A stretch of DNA of 39,849 bases from a virus. The stretch spans positions 1 through 39,849 of the IMG/VR virus record IMGVR_UViG_3300002052_000043. One strand, given 5' to 3'. The notes beneath the pieces were generated by a model. The model was not told where the DNA came from. It saw nothing but the letters and a program-made list of their open reading frames with translations, and made no database searches. Positions 29,643 through 38,554 of this stretch are shown here, one piece after another (the stretch's first letter is position 1; the number at the start of each line of letters is the position of its first letter). A program made the translations under genes and the position numbers.

Positions 29643-31075
29643 TTTTCCTCCAGGGTCAGCACAAATGATCGCTCATATAAATCGAGAACAAAAGAACGAT
29701 CATCTAAAGTTAATGTCACAATACTGGCAAATAATCCAACAATATCCCATGCTAACGTTAAATCTTTGTTCACTGACTCTAACAAATCCCACTGCAAACC
29801 TAGGTCTTTATTTGCCAATTCTGCAATGTCCCAGTTCAGCACTTGATCCTGATTTGCGGTTACCAGAATATCCCAAGTTAGTGCCTGGTCCTTATTGATC
29901 GTATTAAACAAATCCCACTGCAGTATCAAATCCTTGTTGACAGCACCTTCTATGTCCCACACAAGAATTAAGTCCTTGTTAACTACACCTTCCATATCCC
30001 AAACAACAACCAAATCCTTATAGGCAACCCCTTCCATATCCCACACGAGCGATAAGTCTTTATTGATTAGGCCGAAGATGTCCCATGCTAGAACATGGTC
30101 TTTGTTCACTAAGCTGAACAAATCCCATTCTGCAGCTAAATCTTTGTTGATTAACCCAAAGACATCCCAAGCAAGTGATAAATCCTTTTGAATAACACCT
30201 TCCATGTCCCAAACAAGGGTGAGATCTTGATAGATAAGTTCCGCAATATCCCACTGAAGAGCATGATCCTTGTTGACGAGGCTCAAAATATCCCATTGAA
30301 GTGCTTGATCCTTATCAACCGCGTTCAAGAGGTCCCATTGGGCGGCCAGATCTTTATTGATAATCTCGGCCAGATCCCATTGAGCGCTCAGGTCTTGATA
30401 GACCTGAGCCAGACCGCCGATCCTGGCATCTTCGGCTTGAACTTCATCAAAGTAAGTCGTCGAATAGGAACCAACATGCCAGTTATAAGCACCTACTCCG
30501 AAGTTAAGAACAGGAGACGTTAGTTCGGATCTTTTTCCACTCCCCGTCCAATCTCCTATGCTAACGCCATCAATCCACAACTCAACATAAACGTTGGTTC
30601 CAGACCAATCATAAAGAAATTCGATCTCATATTCCGTGTCTTCGCTGATCGAATATTCTATTCCACATTCTTGATAATCAGCGCTATCGTGGGCTCTCAT
30701 TCTTATGGTATCCCCTTGAGGATCGAGATGAAGCCCTATATACATACTTCCACCATCTGTGCTCCCGGCATATTCATTGATGCCGGCCAACAGACAGCAA
30801 TAGTCATAACTACAGTTACCGTGTCCGGTTGTCTGTAAAAGGAAATAAACATATATTTTGTCATTCGCGGGATTCGTGATATTTTTGCATCCAAAAGCCA
30901 CATCTCCTGATGAGCCCGATGTTGTATATCCTCGAAAACTATAGCTTCCCTCAAGCGCTGGCGAGCTGACCGTATCTACCACACCAGTGCCAGTTGTATA
31001 GGTAGAATCACAATCGTTAAGATTGTTTTCTTCGAAGTCTAATGTTGAAGGAGAATTAGTAAATACAGTCGTCAT
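29639..31075 (-). CDS. Fibre-like protein: LamG-type domain plus 16 copies of a 14-residue repeat
   Basis: 478 residues. The first about 225 residues (STLDFEENNLNDCDSTYTTG, YEIEFLYDWSGTNVYVELWI, WHVGSYSTTYFDEVQAEDAR) look like a LamG/concanavalin jelly roll that binds sugars. Residues about 226-449 are sixteen nearly perfect repeats of NKDLxLxWDIxxLV type, 14 residues each. The last 29 residues (VTLTLDDRSFVLDLYERSFV) are a cap shared with the next large protein (31412-35071). Strand-like L-x-L-x-W-D-I spacing suggests a beta-helical or solenoid stalk, probably oligomeric. It likely is a virion fibre. Confidence 0.65.
   Translation of the reverse strand: MTTVFTNSPSTLDFEENNLNDCDSTYTTGTGVVDTVSSPALEGSYSFRGYTTSGSSGDVAFGCKNITNPANDKIYVYFLLQTTGHGNCSYDYCCLLAGINEYAGSTDGGSMYIGLHLDPQGDTIRMRAHDSADYQECGIEYSISEDTEYEIEFLYDWSGTNVYVELWIDGVSIGDWTGSGKRSELTSPVLNFGVGAYNWHVGSYSTTYFDEVQAEDARIGGLAQVYQDLSAQWDLAEIINKDLAAQWDLLNAVDKDQALQWDILSLVNKDHALQWDIAELIYQDLTLVWDMEGVIQKDLSLAWDVFGLINKDLAAEWDLFSLVNKDHVLAWDIFGLINKDLSLVWDMEGVAYKDLVVVWDMEGVVNKDLILVWDIEGAVNKDLILQWDLFNTINKDQALTWDILVTANQDQVLNWDIAELANKDLGLQWDLLESVNKDLTLAWDIVGLFASIVTLTLDDRSFVLDLYERSFVLTLEEK
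29729..30400 (-). repeat. 42-bp coding repeat array, 16 units
   Basis: The minus strand encodes 16 consecutive 14-residue units, with the plus-strand signature TCCCA (for W-D) recurring about every 42 bases. The units differ at many bases but keep Asp, Leu, Trp-Asp and hydrophobic positions, so selection acts on protein. Not a CRISPR array. Confidence 0.9.
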
Positions 31076-31404
31076 TCGTTAAAATCCGACGGGCTTATTG
31101 GACCCTCTTCAAGTGTTGGCGGTGGATCAATCGGGATACCCGGCCTTGCCACAGTCACACCCAACAATGGATAACCGCCCAAATCCACGTTTTCAAGTTC
31201 CCAAACTCGAATATGAAGTTGGCAGTTCGGAAGCAGTATGGCATAACCCAAAAATTCTTCTAAGTCCTCCTTGGTGGCCGATGGATTTGCCGCCCTCCAT
31301 TGGTTATAATCCACTTTGCGAAACCGGCGCGTAGTGTGAACAATATCTTCGATACGAAATATGTCGTTGCCCATATATCCACCTTGCAATACTATTGCGG
31401 GCAT
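31072..31404 (-). CDS. Hypothetical protein between fibre genes
   Basis: 110 residues (or 100 from MGNDIFRIED at 31374, which has AAGGTGG close before it). The stop overlaps the start of the repeat fibre gene. FRKVDYNQWRAANPSATKED and LHIRVWELENVDLGGYPLLG show no recognised family. Pro-rich C-terminus (IPIDPPPTLEEGPISPS). Likely a virion or assembly protein that acts with the two repeat proteins flanking it. Confidence 0.5.
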   Translation of the reverse strand: MPAIVLQGGYMGNDIFRIEDIVHTTRRFRKVDYNQWRAANPSATKEDLEEFLGYAILLPNCQLHIRVWELENVDLGGYPLLGVTVARPGIPIDPPPTLEEGPISPSDFNE

Positions 31405-31411
31405 TCAGGCC

Positions 31412-34400
31412 TCATCTTTCATCCAGGATCAATGTGACAGAACGTTCATCAAGTGTAAGATCAAAAGATCGCGGATAAAGCGTGAGATCAACAATCCCTG
31501 TATATAGCACAAAAATATCCCACACCAAGGTTAAATCTTTATTCATCAACTGATCCATATCCCAAACCAGTGTCTGACTACTGCCAGCCAGCTCAAATAT
31601 GTCCCAAATAAGATCTTGGTCTTTATTAACGATTATCAGGATGTCCCAGGTAAGCTCCTGATCTTTTTCAATCGTAACTAGAATGTCCCATTGGGCATCT
31701 AAGTCTTTGCTGATGAGTTCCGCAAGATCCCATTGAAGGCTCAAATCTCTGTTCGCTAGTTGGGCAATATCCCAGACAAAATCCTGATCTTTTTCTATGG
31801 ATGTAAGAATATCCCAATGCAGCTCCAGATCTTTACTGATAAATTCCGCTATATCCCAGACAATAGACAAATCCCGATAAATAACACCACTGAGATCCCA
31901 AACAAGGGTCAAGTCCCTGTTTGCCAATCCCGCTATATCCCAAGTAATTGTTATATCTTTTTCAACCAAAGCCCCGATGTCCCATTGAGCATCAAGGTCT
32001 TTGTTGATCGTTCCTAGAATATCCCATTGAAGATCGAGATCGGCATTGGCGAAGCTCAGAATATCCCAAACAAGAGCCATGTCCTGATAGACGCCCGCAG
32101 CTAGAATATCCCAAACGAGATCGAGGTCTTTGTTTGCAAGTTGGCGAATGTCCCAAGTTATAGATTGATCCTTGCTGGCAAGATTTAAGAGATCCCATTG
32201 AAGATCAATATCTTTGTAAACCCCAACTCCAATATCCCAAACGATTGCCAAATCCTCATAGGCTAATTGGGCCATATCCCAGATTAATTCAATATCCTGA
32301 TTGACAACATTGAAGATGTCCCATACCAAAGACTGCTCTCGATAGACTGCGTTCAATAAATCCCATTCAAGCGTCAAGTCTTTATTCGTGAGATTTCGCA
32401 GATCCCACTGAAGCGCCAAGTCCTGGTAAACCCCACCGATGATGTCCCAGACGAGCGACAGATCTTGACTGGCAAGCTGGGAGATGTCCCACTGAAGGAC
32501 AAGATCGTTGTTCACGAGTTGGGCGATGTCCCAAGCGAATGATTGGTCTTTATTCGCAACAAGGAAAATATCCCATTGAGCCGTCAGATCACTAATGGCA
32601 AGCTCCGTCAAGTCCCACTGCAGAATCAAATCATTGTTTGCTAATTCGGCGATGTCCCACGCAAAAGATTGATCCCGATTTGCCAGGACGAATAAATCCC
32701 ATAAAGCCGTCAAATCCTTGTTGATCAGATTTTGGAGATCCCACTGGAGCGTTAAGTCTTGATAAACACCAGCACCTAAAATATCCCATACAATCTCAAG
32801 GTCTTTGTTGATAAGATTAACAATATCCCACTCGAGTGTTTGATCCTTGTTGACCATTGAAAGGATGTCCCAAACCAAGGACTGATCCTTTTCGACCACA
32901 ATGAGGATGTCCCATTGTAAAGACTGATCTTGGCTGACGAGCTCCGCAATGTCCCATTCGAGCTGAAGCTCTTGATAGACCGAGCCGACTATATCCCAAA
33001 CTAGGGTCACGTCCTGATTGACGAACGATAAAATATCCCATTGCAAAGCGCTGTCTTGATAAACGGAATTGAGCAAATCCCACTGAAGAGCCAAATCGTT
33101 GCTTGCCAGTTGCGCCAGATCCCAAAGCAAAGATAAATCTTGATGCACCACGCCCGACATATCCCAGACAAGCACAAGATCGAGATTCGCAATCTGGGCC
33201 ATATCCCATTGGAAAGTCTGGGAATTGGCGGCTAAAACAAAGATGTCCCAATCTGCGGATAAGTCATGATTAACAAAGTTGAATAAATCCCATTGAAGAG
33301 TTAATTCTTTATTGATCGCACCAAATAAATCCCATTGCAATTCGAGGTCTTTAGTCGCAAGTTCGGCCAGATCCCATTGGAAGGCTTGATCTTGATAGAT
33401 GAGATTAAAGAGATCCCAGGCAAGAGACAAATCTTTATTGACTATGCCGGAGAGATCCCACTGAAGCGCTAAATCTTTATAAGCGAGCTCGGCAATATCC
33501 CACTGAAATTGCTTATCCTGATTTACAAGAGAGAAGATGTCCCATTGAGAGGCTTGATCTTGATATACCAAATTCAAGAGATCAAATTGGGCAGTTAAAT
33601 CCTTGTTGACGTTTTCGGCAATATCCCATTGAGCAGCGAGATCTTGATTTACTGTTGCCCCTCCAGCAGAATATTCAATATGGAGTTTGGCGGCATAAGA
33701 ACTATCTTGATCGTATAAATAAACACCTAAATCTCTAAGGGTATTTTCACTACCCTGAATAATACAGAGCATTGGTGCGCCGGAGGAATAATCATAAGTT
33801 CCAATAAGTTCCTCAATAATTGTTGTGACATTAATTGTTCCTTCCGCTAATTCCGAAAGCCAGCCAGGGCCTCCCAAACCCTCATTAGAATATTTAATAC
33901 TTGTAGAAGTTGGGGTTCGTCCAGAAATATCATAATAATCAGCCACGAACGCAGCCGGGTCGTCAGTATCTTCAAAATATACATTATGATCTGGCTCATC
34001 ATAATTTGCGTGATAGACATACGCATCAATTGTGGCTGTAATTATTGATGCTCCCGATGGAATAACTATACCTCGCCAGCAAAATGCAACGAATTCGTTT
34101 GTATAATCAACTATTGTATAGCTTGCCGTAGGATCACAAGTTCCTGTGCTGGATTCTCTTGAATCGTCTGCACCTTCGGCAATTGTTTTATCAACTGTCG
34201 TATCAATCTCGATTGGGTAAACAGCAGATTGAATCCAATCCAAAGGAATGCGATGTTGAACAAATAGATATGGGCCTTGTTTATAAAGCCTGAAAATTCC
34301 TATTAGTTCAGTTGGCTCATATTCTTCATCTTCGGGATTATCGCTTTCATTAGATTTCGGAAGCTGGAAATGCCAAAGTGTTTTTTGTGTTGATTTCTGG

Positions 34401-35071
34401 CGAAATTCTACATACCCTGATGTTTCTACTGGATTGTTGGGATTTTCGTTCCACTTTATATCATTTACATAAATCTCAAGATCGTTGGATTTTTGAAAAA
34501 TAAATTCCAATTTAAGACATGGATTACCGCCATCTAAGATATATTGCTCTGGAATTGGCAAGGCCGCTAAGTTCTGGATAATCAGACGCTTATCTAAGCG
34601 GGTAGTTTGTGCCTGCCAGCGCAAATCTATATCGTTGCCGAAAGCACCCGTCCAATATAAAGCATCATCATCAACAGATGCCTCAACAGATTGTGGATCG
34701 GCAATTGCTTGGATTTGATCTAGGTCATTCGTGTATTGAAGCTGTAGGGGCTGAAAGGCGATGCTCTGGCCGCTGTTGGGGTCAACATATTTGACAACCT
34801 GCCCATAAGAGAAATTGGACAAGGCATAGGCATTGTAGCCCGCCTTGATCATCTCGTAATCCCAAGGTGCGGTTCCAGCCTGCCACGCGGTGTCGATTTC
34901 CTGGTCGAAACTTGCCCCGTAGTGAAGCGGTCCGATGGAGCAGTCCAGCACATAGCGACCAGGAATAGACGGAATGCTGTGCTTGAGCGATTTTTCTTTT
35001 CGCTCAAATACCTCCGCATCTGGATATTTGGCCTTTACCTTGGCCCTTATTTCTGCGGCTGGATTAGCCAT
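31412..35071 (-). CDS. Giant fibre-like protein with about 51 copies of a 14-residue repeat
   Basis: 1219 residues. The first about 474 form a beta-rich head: IPGRYVLDCSIGPLHYGASF, then WRGIVIPSGASIITATIDAY, GPGWLSELAEGTINVTTII and LYDQDSSYAAKLHIEYSA, the latter resembling a DNRLRE-type adhesion module. Residues about 475-1190 are about 51 tandem 14-residue repeats (typical unit NKDLTLVWDIFVL); two units have one extra residue. The last 29 residues (VDLTLYPRSFDLTLDERSVT) are homologous to the cap of the 478-residue protein. The stalk probably forms a long beta-solenoid. It is most likely a virion fibre; its host receptor is unknown. Confidence 0.7.
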   Translation of the reverse strand: MANPAAEIRAKVKAKYPDAEVFERKEKSLKHSIPSIPGRYVLDCSIGPLHYGASFDQEIDTAWQAGTAPWDYEMIKAGYNAYALSNFSYGQVVKYVDPNSGQSIAFQPLQLQYTNDLDQIQAIADPQSVEASVDDDALYWTGAFGNDIDLRWQAQTTRLDKRLIIQNLAALPIPEQYILDGGNPCLKLEFIFQKSNDLEIYVNDIKWNENPNNPVETSGYVEFRQKSTQKTLWHFQLPKSNESDNPEDEEYEPTELIGIFRLYKQGPYLFVQHRIPLDWIQSAVYPIEIDTTVDKTIAEGADDSRESSTGTCDPTASYTIVDYTNEFVAFCWRGIVIPSGASIITATIDAYVYHANYDEPDHNVYFEDTDDPAAFVADYYDISGRTPTSTSIKYSNEGLGGPGWLSELAEGTINVTTIIEELIGTYDYSSGAPMLCIIQGSENTLRDLGVYLYDQDSSYAAKLHIEYSAGGATVNQDLAAQWDIAENVNKDLTAQFDLLNLVYQDQASQWDIFSLVNQDKQFQWDIAELAYKDLALQWDLSGIVNKDLSLAWDLFNLIYQDQAFQWDLAELATKDLELQWDLFGAINKELTLQWDLFNFVNHDLSADWDIFVLAANSQTFQWDMAQIANLDLVLVWDMSGVVHQDLSLLWDLAQLASNDLALQWDLLNSVYQDSALQWDILSFVNQDVTLVWDIVGSVYQELQLEWDIAELVSQDQSLQWDILIVVEKDQSLVWDILSMVNKDQTLEWDIVNLINKDLEIVWDILGAGVYQDLTLQWDLQNLINKDLTALWDLFVLANRDQSFAWDIAELANNDLILQWDLTELAISDLTAQWDIFLVANKDQSFAWDIAQLVNNDLVLQWDISQLASQDLSLVWDIIGGVYQDLALQWDLRNLTNKDLTLEWDLLNAVYREQSLVWDIFNVVNQDIELIWDMAQLAYEDLAIVWDIGVGVYKDIDLQWDLLNLASKDQSITWDIRQLANKDLDLVWDILAAGVYQDMALVWDILSFANADLDLQWDILGTINKDLDAQWDIGALVEKDITITWDIAGLANRDLTLVWDLSGVIYRDLSIVWDIAEFISKDLELHWDILTSIEKDQDFVWDIAQLANRDLSLQWDLAELISKDLDAQWDILVTIEKDQELTWDILIIVNKDQDLIWDIFELAGSSQTLVWDMDQLMNKDLTLVWDIFVLYTGIVDLTLYPRSFDLTLDERSVTLILDER
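31502..33649 (-). repeat. 42-bp coding repeat array, about 51 units
   Basis: About 2.1 kb of minus-strand coding repeats, each 42 bases (two are 45), translating to xKDLxLxWDIxxLx. On the plus strand TCCCA or ATCCCA recurs at each W-D position. Unit sequences are diverged at synonymous and surface positions. The regular Trp-Asp and Leu positions show protein-level conservation. Confidence 0.92.
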
Positions 35072-35526
35072 TATTCTCTCACGGTCGCAATTACCTTTAC
35101 CTCATCATCATCTGGATTCAAGGGAAATACTTTTCGATATTTGAAATGATCCTTTTCGGCTTTTGCTCGGAGCTCATCAATATCTAATCCCGCGGGGTGA
35201 TAATGAATCACCCCGAGTTCACCCAATTCAGGAATTTCCTCAACAAGTCGAATATAAAGCGTTCGAGGATTGGCCCACATACTGTTGAGAAAAATAGGCT
35301 CCGAATAGTGAATCAGGAAGATGCAGCCAAACTTATCGGCAAGCCATTTGTCACTTTCTGGCAGCTTGCGCGTAAAATTCTTTTTCTGCTCTTTGGATTG
35401 ATCATCAGGGAGGACCATTTGGATCCCTTTGTCCTGCAAATATTGGACAATGGGCAAATAATCCTCCTTGAATTGACGCATGACCAGAATACGCCGCATC
35501 AAGCGGACATCGTTTTCTATAAGCAT
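35071..35526 (-). CDS. Hypothetical protein
   Basis: 151 residues. RRILVMRQFKEDYLPIVQYL, GIQMVLPDDQSKEQKKNFTR and LGVIHYHPAGLDIDELRAKA show no recognised domain. Positioned between the large repeat protein and a structural protein, with one-base overlap to the former. Hydrophobic strand/helix alternation suggests a globular protein. It could be a fibre assembly factor or virion protein. Confidence 0.5.
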   Translation of the reverse strand: MLIENDVRLMRRILVMRQFKEDYLPIVQYLQDKGIQMVLPDDQSKEQKKNFTRKLPESDKWLADKFGCIFLIHYSEPIFLNSMWANPRTLYIRLVEEIPELGELGVIHYHPAGLDIDELRAKAEKDHFKYRKVFPLNPDDDEVKVIATVRE

Positions 35527-35538
35527 TGCAAATCCCTT

Positions 35539-36078
35539 CTAAGCTGCGGTATCGCCCTCGCAGCGCATCGTCACACTCTCTGCTGACTGCGCTGATGCAC
35601 TGGCCGAAATCTGCCGACGAAGCCAGAGTCCGAACCAATCGCCCGCCGCAAGATCCGATCCTGTCCCCGGGAAATCCTTGCCCGTTGCCTTGCTTGTGGC
35701 ATCGGACCATCCACCAAGGCCTGTTGGCGCGGTGCTTTCATTGGCAATCGATTGAATGCTTCCCGTGGTTTCATCAGAAGGTTCTTCAACATCAAACGAA
35801 ATATCATCCTCAGCATTACCGGTGTCTGTTTGGATCCAGACCTTGCCGCTTGTCAGCGCCAATGATCCGTGATTGTTCAAAAAACCCACCGCTCGATATT
35901 CCGTGTCGCCCGACGAGGCCTCATCGCCCGTCACATCATCGAATAGGTTGTTATCCCCAGCACCGACATCGTTTGATGCCCGATAACTTCCGAGCGAAGC
36001 ATCCGGATCGGATTGAGCTGCGTTGTGCGTTGCGGCTCCTGTCAGCTTGTAAAGAAGATCACTTTGTGAGATTGCCAT
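35539..36078 (-). CDS. Structural protein of the fibre region
   Basis: 179 residues, AAAGGAGAAAG before its ATG. Ser/Gly/Ala/Asp-rich, beta-type sequence (LGSYRASNDVGAGDNNLFDD, KVWIQTDTGNAEDDISFDVE) with ISASASAQSAESVTMRCEGD near the end, similar in character to phage appendage or head-fibre proteins. It overlaps the end of the glycosyltransferase gene. Assignment as a virion protein is based on composition and position. Confidence 0.55.
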   Translation of the reverse strand: MAISQSDLLYKLTGAATHNAAQSDPDASLGSYRASNDVGAGDNNLFDDVTGDEASSGDTEYRAVGFLNNHGSLALTSGKVWIQTDTGNAEDDISFDVEEPSDETTGSIQSIANESTAPTGLGGWSDATSKATGKDFPGTGSDLAAGDWFGLWLRRQISASASAQSAESVTMRCEGDTAA

Positions 36079-36748
36079 TTTCTTTCTCCTTTTCTTTCAT
36101 TCTGAGCCACTGATCCCAGGTGGCCTCACCCAATCTAAGATGAATAGCGTGTAATGTCGTGTCTACGTAAATCTTGTATCCTGCCTCCTTAGCTTTTCTG
36201 CAAAAGAAGAAATCAGTTGTGCCTCTTTCGCGGTAAGAAAACCACTCCGGTCCCTCGAAGCTCTTTTCGTCGATCTCGAGCCAGTTTGGGATGAGACTTT
36301 CAAAGACTTCACGCTTGACCAAAAGCGCTCCGCTCCCCGTCGCGTCCACTTCCACGAGCCCATCCTCAAATTCCTCGATTTTGTCGTAGATGTAGCCAAA
36401 TTCATCCTTGCGCTTGTATTGATAAAGATGCGGCTGCGGCGCGACGTGCTTGTGGGTATAACCTGCACCAACAATGTCCAGATCATGCTCGGCCAGCCTC
36501 AAGGGCAGCTCTGGCTCGATGATCATGTCTTGTTCGAGGAAAAAGATATGTGTGCAAGGACTTCGTAGAAATCGGCACACAAGCCCGTTCTGCGCACGAT
36601 GCAGTGAAATCCCATCACAGGAATCATAGAAATGCTTATCGATCCCAACATTGCAGAGATGAACGATCAGCGCGATCAGATTATTCGTAAACCGCGGCCA
36701 GATCGTGCCATAATAAGGAACTGCAACAAAGATGCGCGCATCCTCCAC
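36059..36748 (-). CDS. GT-A type glycosyltransferase
   Basis: 229 residues. RIFVAVPYYGTIWPRFTNNL at the N-terminus is the nucleotide-sugar binding start of a family-2-like GT-A fold. HIFFLEQDMIIEPE (about 68-80) carries the acidic pair that binds the metal, and DATGSGALLVKREVFE with DFFFCRKAKEAGYKIYVDTT are the acceptor-side and late motifs of the fold. Phage glycosyltransferases can modify virion proteins or host surface sugars. It is embedded in the structural operon. Confidence 0.75.
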   Translation of the reverse strand: MEDARIFVAVPYYGTIWPRFTNNLIALIVHLCNVGIDKHFYDSCDGISLHRAQNGLVCRFLRSPCTHIFFLEQDMIIEPELPLRLAEHDLDIVGAGYTHKHVAPQPHLYQYKRKDEFGYIYDKIEEFEDGLVEVDATGSGALLVKREVFESLIPNWLEIDEKSFEGPEWFSYRERGTTDFFFCRKAKEAGYKIYVDTTLHAIHLRLGEATWDQWLRMKEKEKENGNLTK

Positions 36749-37071
36749 TAGACATCTCCAGCGTGCTTATATCCCATGATCGAAACGGTAGACGTACCTG
36801 CCCCACCTGAACGACAGAACTTTAGTATTGAAGTCCCGTCATAGCCGTCCAGTTCATACGGTGCTAGTGCTTTGGTGAACAGCACACCGGTATTGTTGGT
36901 CGGATCGGTCCCGTCGGATCGCATCCTGGCATCGGTTGTTTCCACTGAAATAAACAAAACTGATGCATCTTGGACTGTGCTGTTGATCGCCACGGCGGTT
37001 GAATTTGCGAGGCTCATCACCTGAAATCCGGCCGGGATAAGTCCAGCTTTTCGTATTCTAGTTATTGCCAT
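36748..37071 (-). CDS. Structural protein of unknown type
   Basis: 107 residues from MAITRIRKAG, preceded by GGAGAAAGTAGC. KAGLIPAGFQVMSLANSTAV, DASVLFISVETTDARMRSDG and GTSILKFCRSGGAGTSTVSI are beta-rich with Thr/Ser/Gly loops typical of small virion decoration or neck proteins. It lies directly before the glycosyltransferase, within overlapping genes. Confidence 0.5.
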   Translation of the reverse strand: MAITRIRKAGLIPAGFQVMSLANSTAVAINSTVQDASVLFISVETTDARMRSDGTDPTNNTGVLFTKALAPYELDGYDGTSILKFCRSGGAGTSTVSIMGYKHAGDV

Positions 37072-37072
37072 G

Positions 37073-37429
37073 CTACTTTCTCCTTTTGTTCTCGCGTGAA
37101 ATGCCAGCTCTGGCAGTGCTCTCCGCGACGCCGAACACTTCGGCGATGTGTTCATAAGGCAAATCTTCCTCATAATACATGATCCACATCAGCGCATCAC
37201 GGTATCGTGGTTTCAGGCCAGGTTTACCGTTCTCAGGTGGTTTAGCTGAAGACCCTAAAGGCTTGCCCCTGCGTGACCCGGCCTGTTTTTCAACTGGTGT
37301 CACAAAGCGATCTGTGCTGATCAAGGTCTGATCGTTCTTGAAGCCTTCGGGCTCCCAAAGATCACCGGGTTTGTATTTCTTGCCGTTGTAAGTAAACCCC
37401 ATCTTGACAACATATTCCACGTCGCTCAT
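37073..37429 (-). CDS. Protein with C-terminal helix-turn-helix
   Basis: 118 residues. The N-terminal half (YVVKMGFTYNGKKYKPGDLW) looks like a small beta domain seen in virion or connector proteins; the last 35 residues (YYEEDLPYEHIAEVFGVAES plus TARAGISRENKRRK) form a sigma-like or resolvase-like helix-turn-helix with a basic tail. The two halves are joined by a Lys/Pro-rich linker (RRGKPLGSSAKPPENGKPG). Possible role: regulator within the late operon or a DNA-binding virion protein. Confidence 0.5.
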   Translation of the reverse strand: MSDVEYVVKMGFTYNGKKYKPGDLWEPEGFKNDQTLISTDRFVTPVEKQAGSRRGKPLGSSAKPPENGKPGLKPRYRDALMWIMYYEEDLPYEHIAEVFGVAESTARAGISRENKRRK

Positions 37430-37671
37430 TTTTTGGCCTCCACTTCTGCTTGAATACGATCCTGTTTTCTTGGTGCATCCTCAATGTGTCGTTTGATGGC
37501 CGGTGCAAGCTCGCCATGGCTAGGTCTGAGCCCTCCCCAGTTCACCATCGGAACGTTCGGTTTCCTGTGCATCACCAGTCCACAGTCACATAGGATTGCG
37601 GTACTGTATAGCATCCTGACTTCGACTTCCCTTTCATGTCCTTCTGGGCAGAGATAAATAAATTCAGGCAT
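37426..37671 (-). CDS. FmdB-like zinc-ribbon protein
   Basis: 81 residues from MPEFIYLCPEGHEREVEVRM, the FmdB/regulatory zinc-ribbon start (Y-x-C-xxxGHxxE), followed by ILCDCGLVMHRKP (CxC). The rest is a charged linker. Such proteins are common in Chloroflexota and phages and may bind nucleic acid. The start overlaps the stop of the TIM-barrel gene, tying the two together. Confidence 0.65.
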   Translation of the reverse strand: MPEFIYLCPEGHEREVEVRMLYSTAILCDCGLVMHRKPNVPMVNWGGLRPSHGELAPAIKRHIEDAPRKQDRIQAEVEAKK

Positions 37672-38554
37672 ATTGACTGATCGCCCATTCGATCTCTTCA
37701 AGCATCCAGGGCTCGATCTTGCGATGCTTCTGAAAATTGTGTTTCGGTGCGGTGAACATCCGCGCGCCGCCCGCTTTCAAAATCGGCACGTTTTCGCGCA
37801 TCCCCTGTATGTACTCCGTCCCGGCGAAGTAAGTCATCGCTTCCCATTTTTGATTTTCTTGGATGCGTTCTCTGATGTGTTTTCTCCCGATATGTTGCAC
37901 ATAGGTAAAGATGATCCCATAATGCTTTGCGAATGGAAATGCGCTGAATAACGCACCATAAACCGGCGACCAATACTCCGGGTCTGTGTACGGATGGTAA
38001 GCCGTCCAGATCTCTCCATGTTGCAGTTCCATTAATCTCTGACGATCCACAACCCACGATGTGAACAGTTCCATCGGGTAATCCATACGACCATGTGCCG
38101 GGAAAAGATGTAGTGCGAATTCCCCATTTGCGGGGATGGCATAGATCACCTGAACTTCATCGCCTTGATAGCGATCGATGATCTCTTCAATGAACTCATC
38201 TAACTCGGCGGCAAGTTCCACATTTTCATAATTCGGCACGCCGTAAGCCTGCCCGCGGATTTCTCGACTGTAAAAGTAGCTGTCCGGCTTCCATCCCGGT
38301 ATCGAATAAACAAAAGGAATAAGTGCTTTCAGCCCAGCGCGACTCATGTTCTCCACAAACGCATCGAGGATCGACCAGTCTAACGGCGCATCCGCGCTGG
38401 GCTGCATGATGTCCCAACGAACTGCAGCTTGGAAATAGATCGTTTTCACACCGGCACTTTTGAGCATCTTCATCTCATCAAGCGTCAATGCCACATCTTC
38501 CATGCGGTTGTTCAGATCCATGATGATGATATATTCGTCGGGATCGATAAACAT
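37664..38554 (-). CDS. TIM-barrel glycoside-hydrolase-like protein
   Basis: 296 residues from MFIDPDEYI (start overlaps the upstream stop as TAATG; TGGAAG before it). KMLKSAGVKTIYFQAAVRWD, IMQPS and LDWSILDAFVENMSRAGLKA then LIPFVYSIPGW and VIYAIPANGEFALHLFP (Asn143-Gly-Glu145) follow the beta/alpha alternation of GH42/GH14-like beta-galactosidase-type barrels, with Glu145 as possible acid/base. The substrate cannot be predicted and a second catalytic Glu is not certain. It lies between the ABC binding protein and a zinc-ribbon gene. Confidence 0.5.
   Translation of the reverse strand: MFIDPDEYIIIMDLNNRMEDVALTLDEMKMLKSAGVKTIYFQAAVRWDIMQPSADAPLDWSILDAFVENMSRAGLKALIPFVYSIPGWKPDSYFYSREIRGQAYGVPNYENVELAAELDEFIEEIIDRYQGDEVQVIYAIPANGEFALHLFPAHGRMDYPMELFTSWVVDRQRLMELQHGEIWTAYHPYTDPEYWSPVYGALFSAFPFAKHYGIIFTYVQHIGRKHIRERIQENQKWEAMTYFAGTEYIQGMRENVPILKAGGARMFTAPKHNFQKHRKIEPWMLEEIEWAISQYA

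Noticed and set aside
30188-30523. Plus-strand reading frames within the repeat arrays (also 31760-32017)
   Set aside because: They are antisense shadows of the repetitive minus-strand coding sequence and have no ribosome sites.
31502-33649. Regular 42-bp periodicity resembling a CRISPR array
   Set aside because: The units are contiguous coding repeats in one long minus-strand gene with protein-level conservation and no unique spacers.
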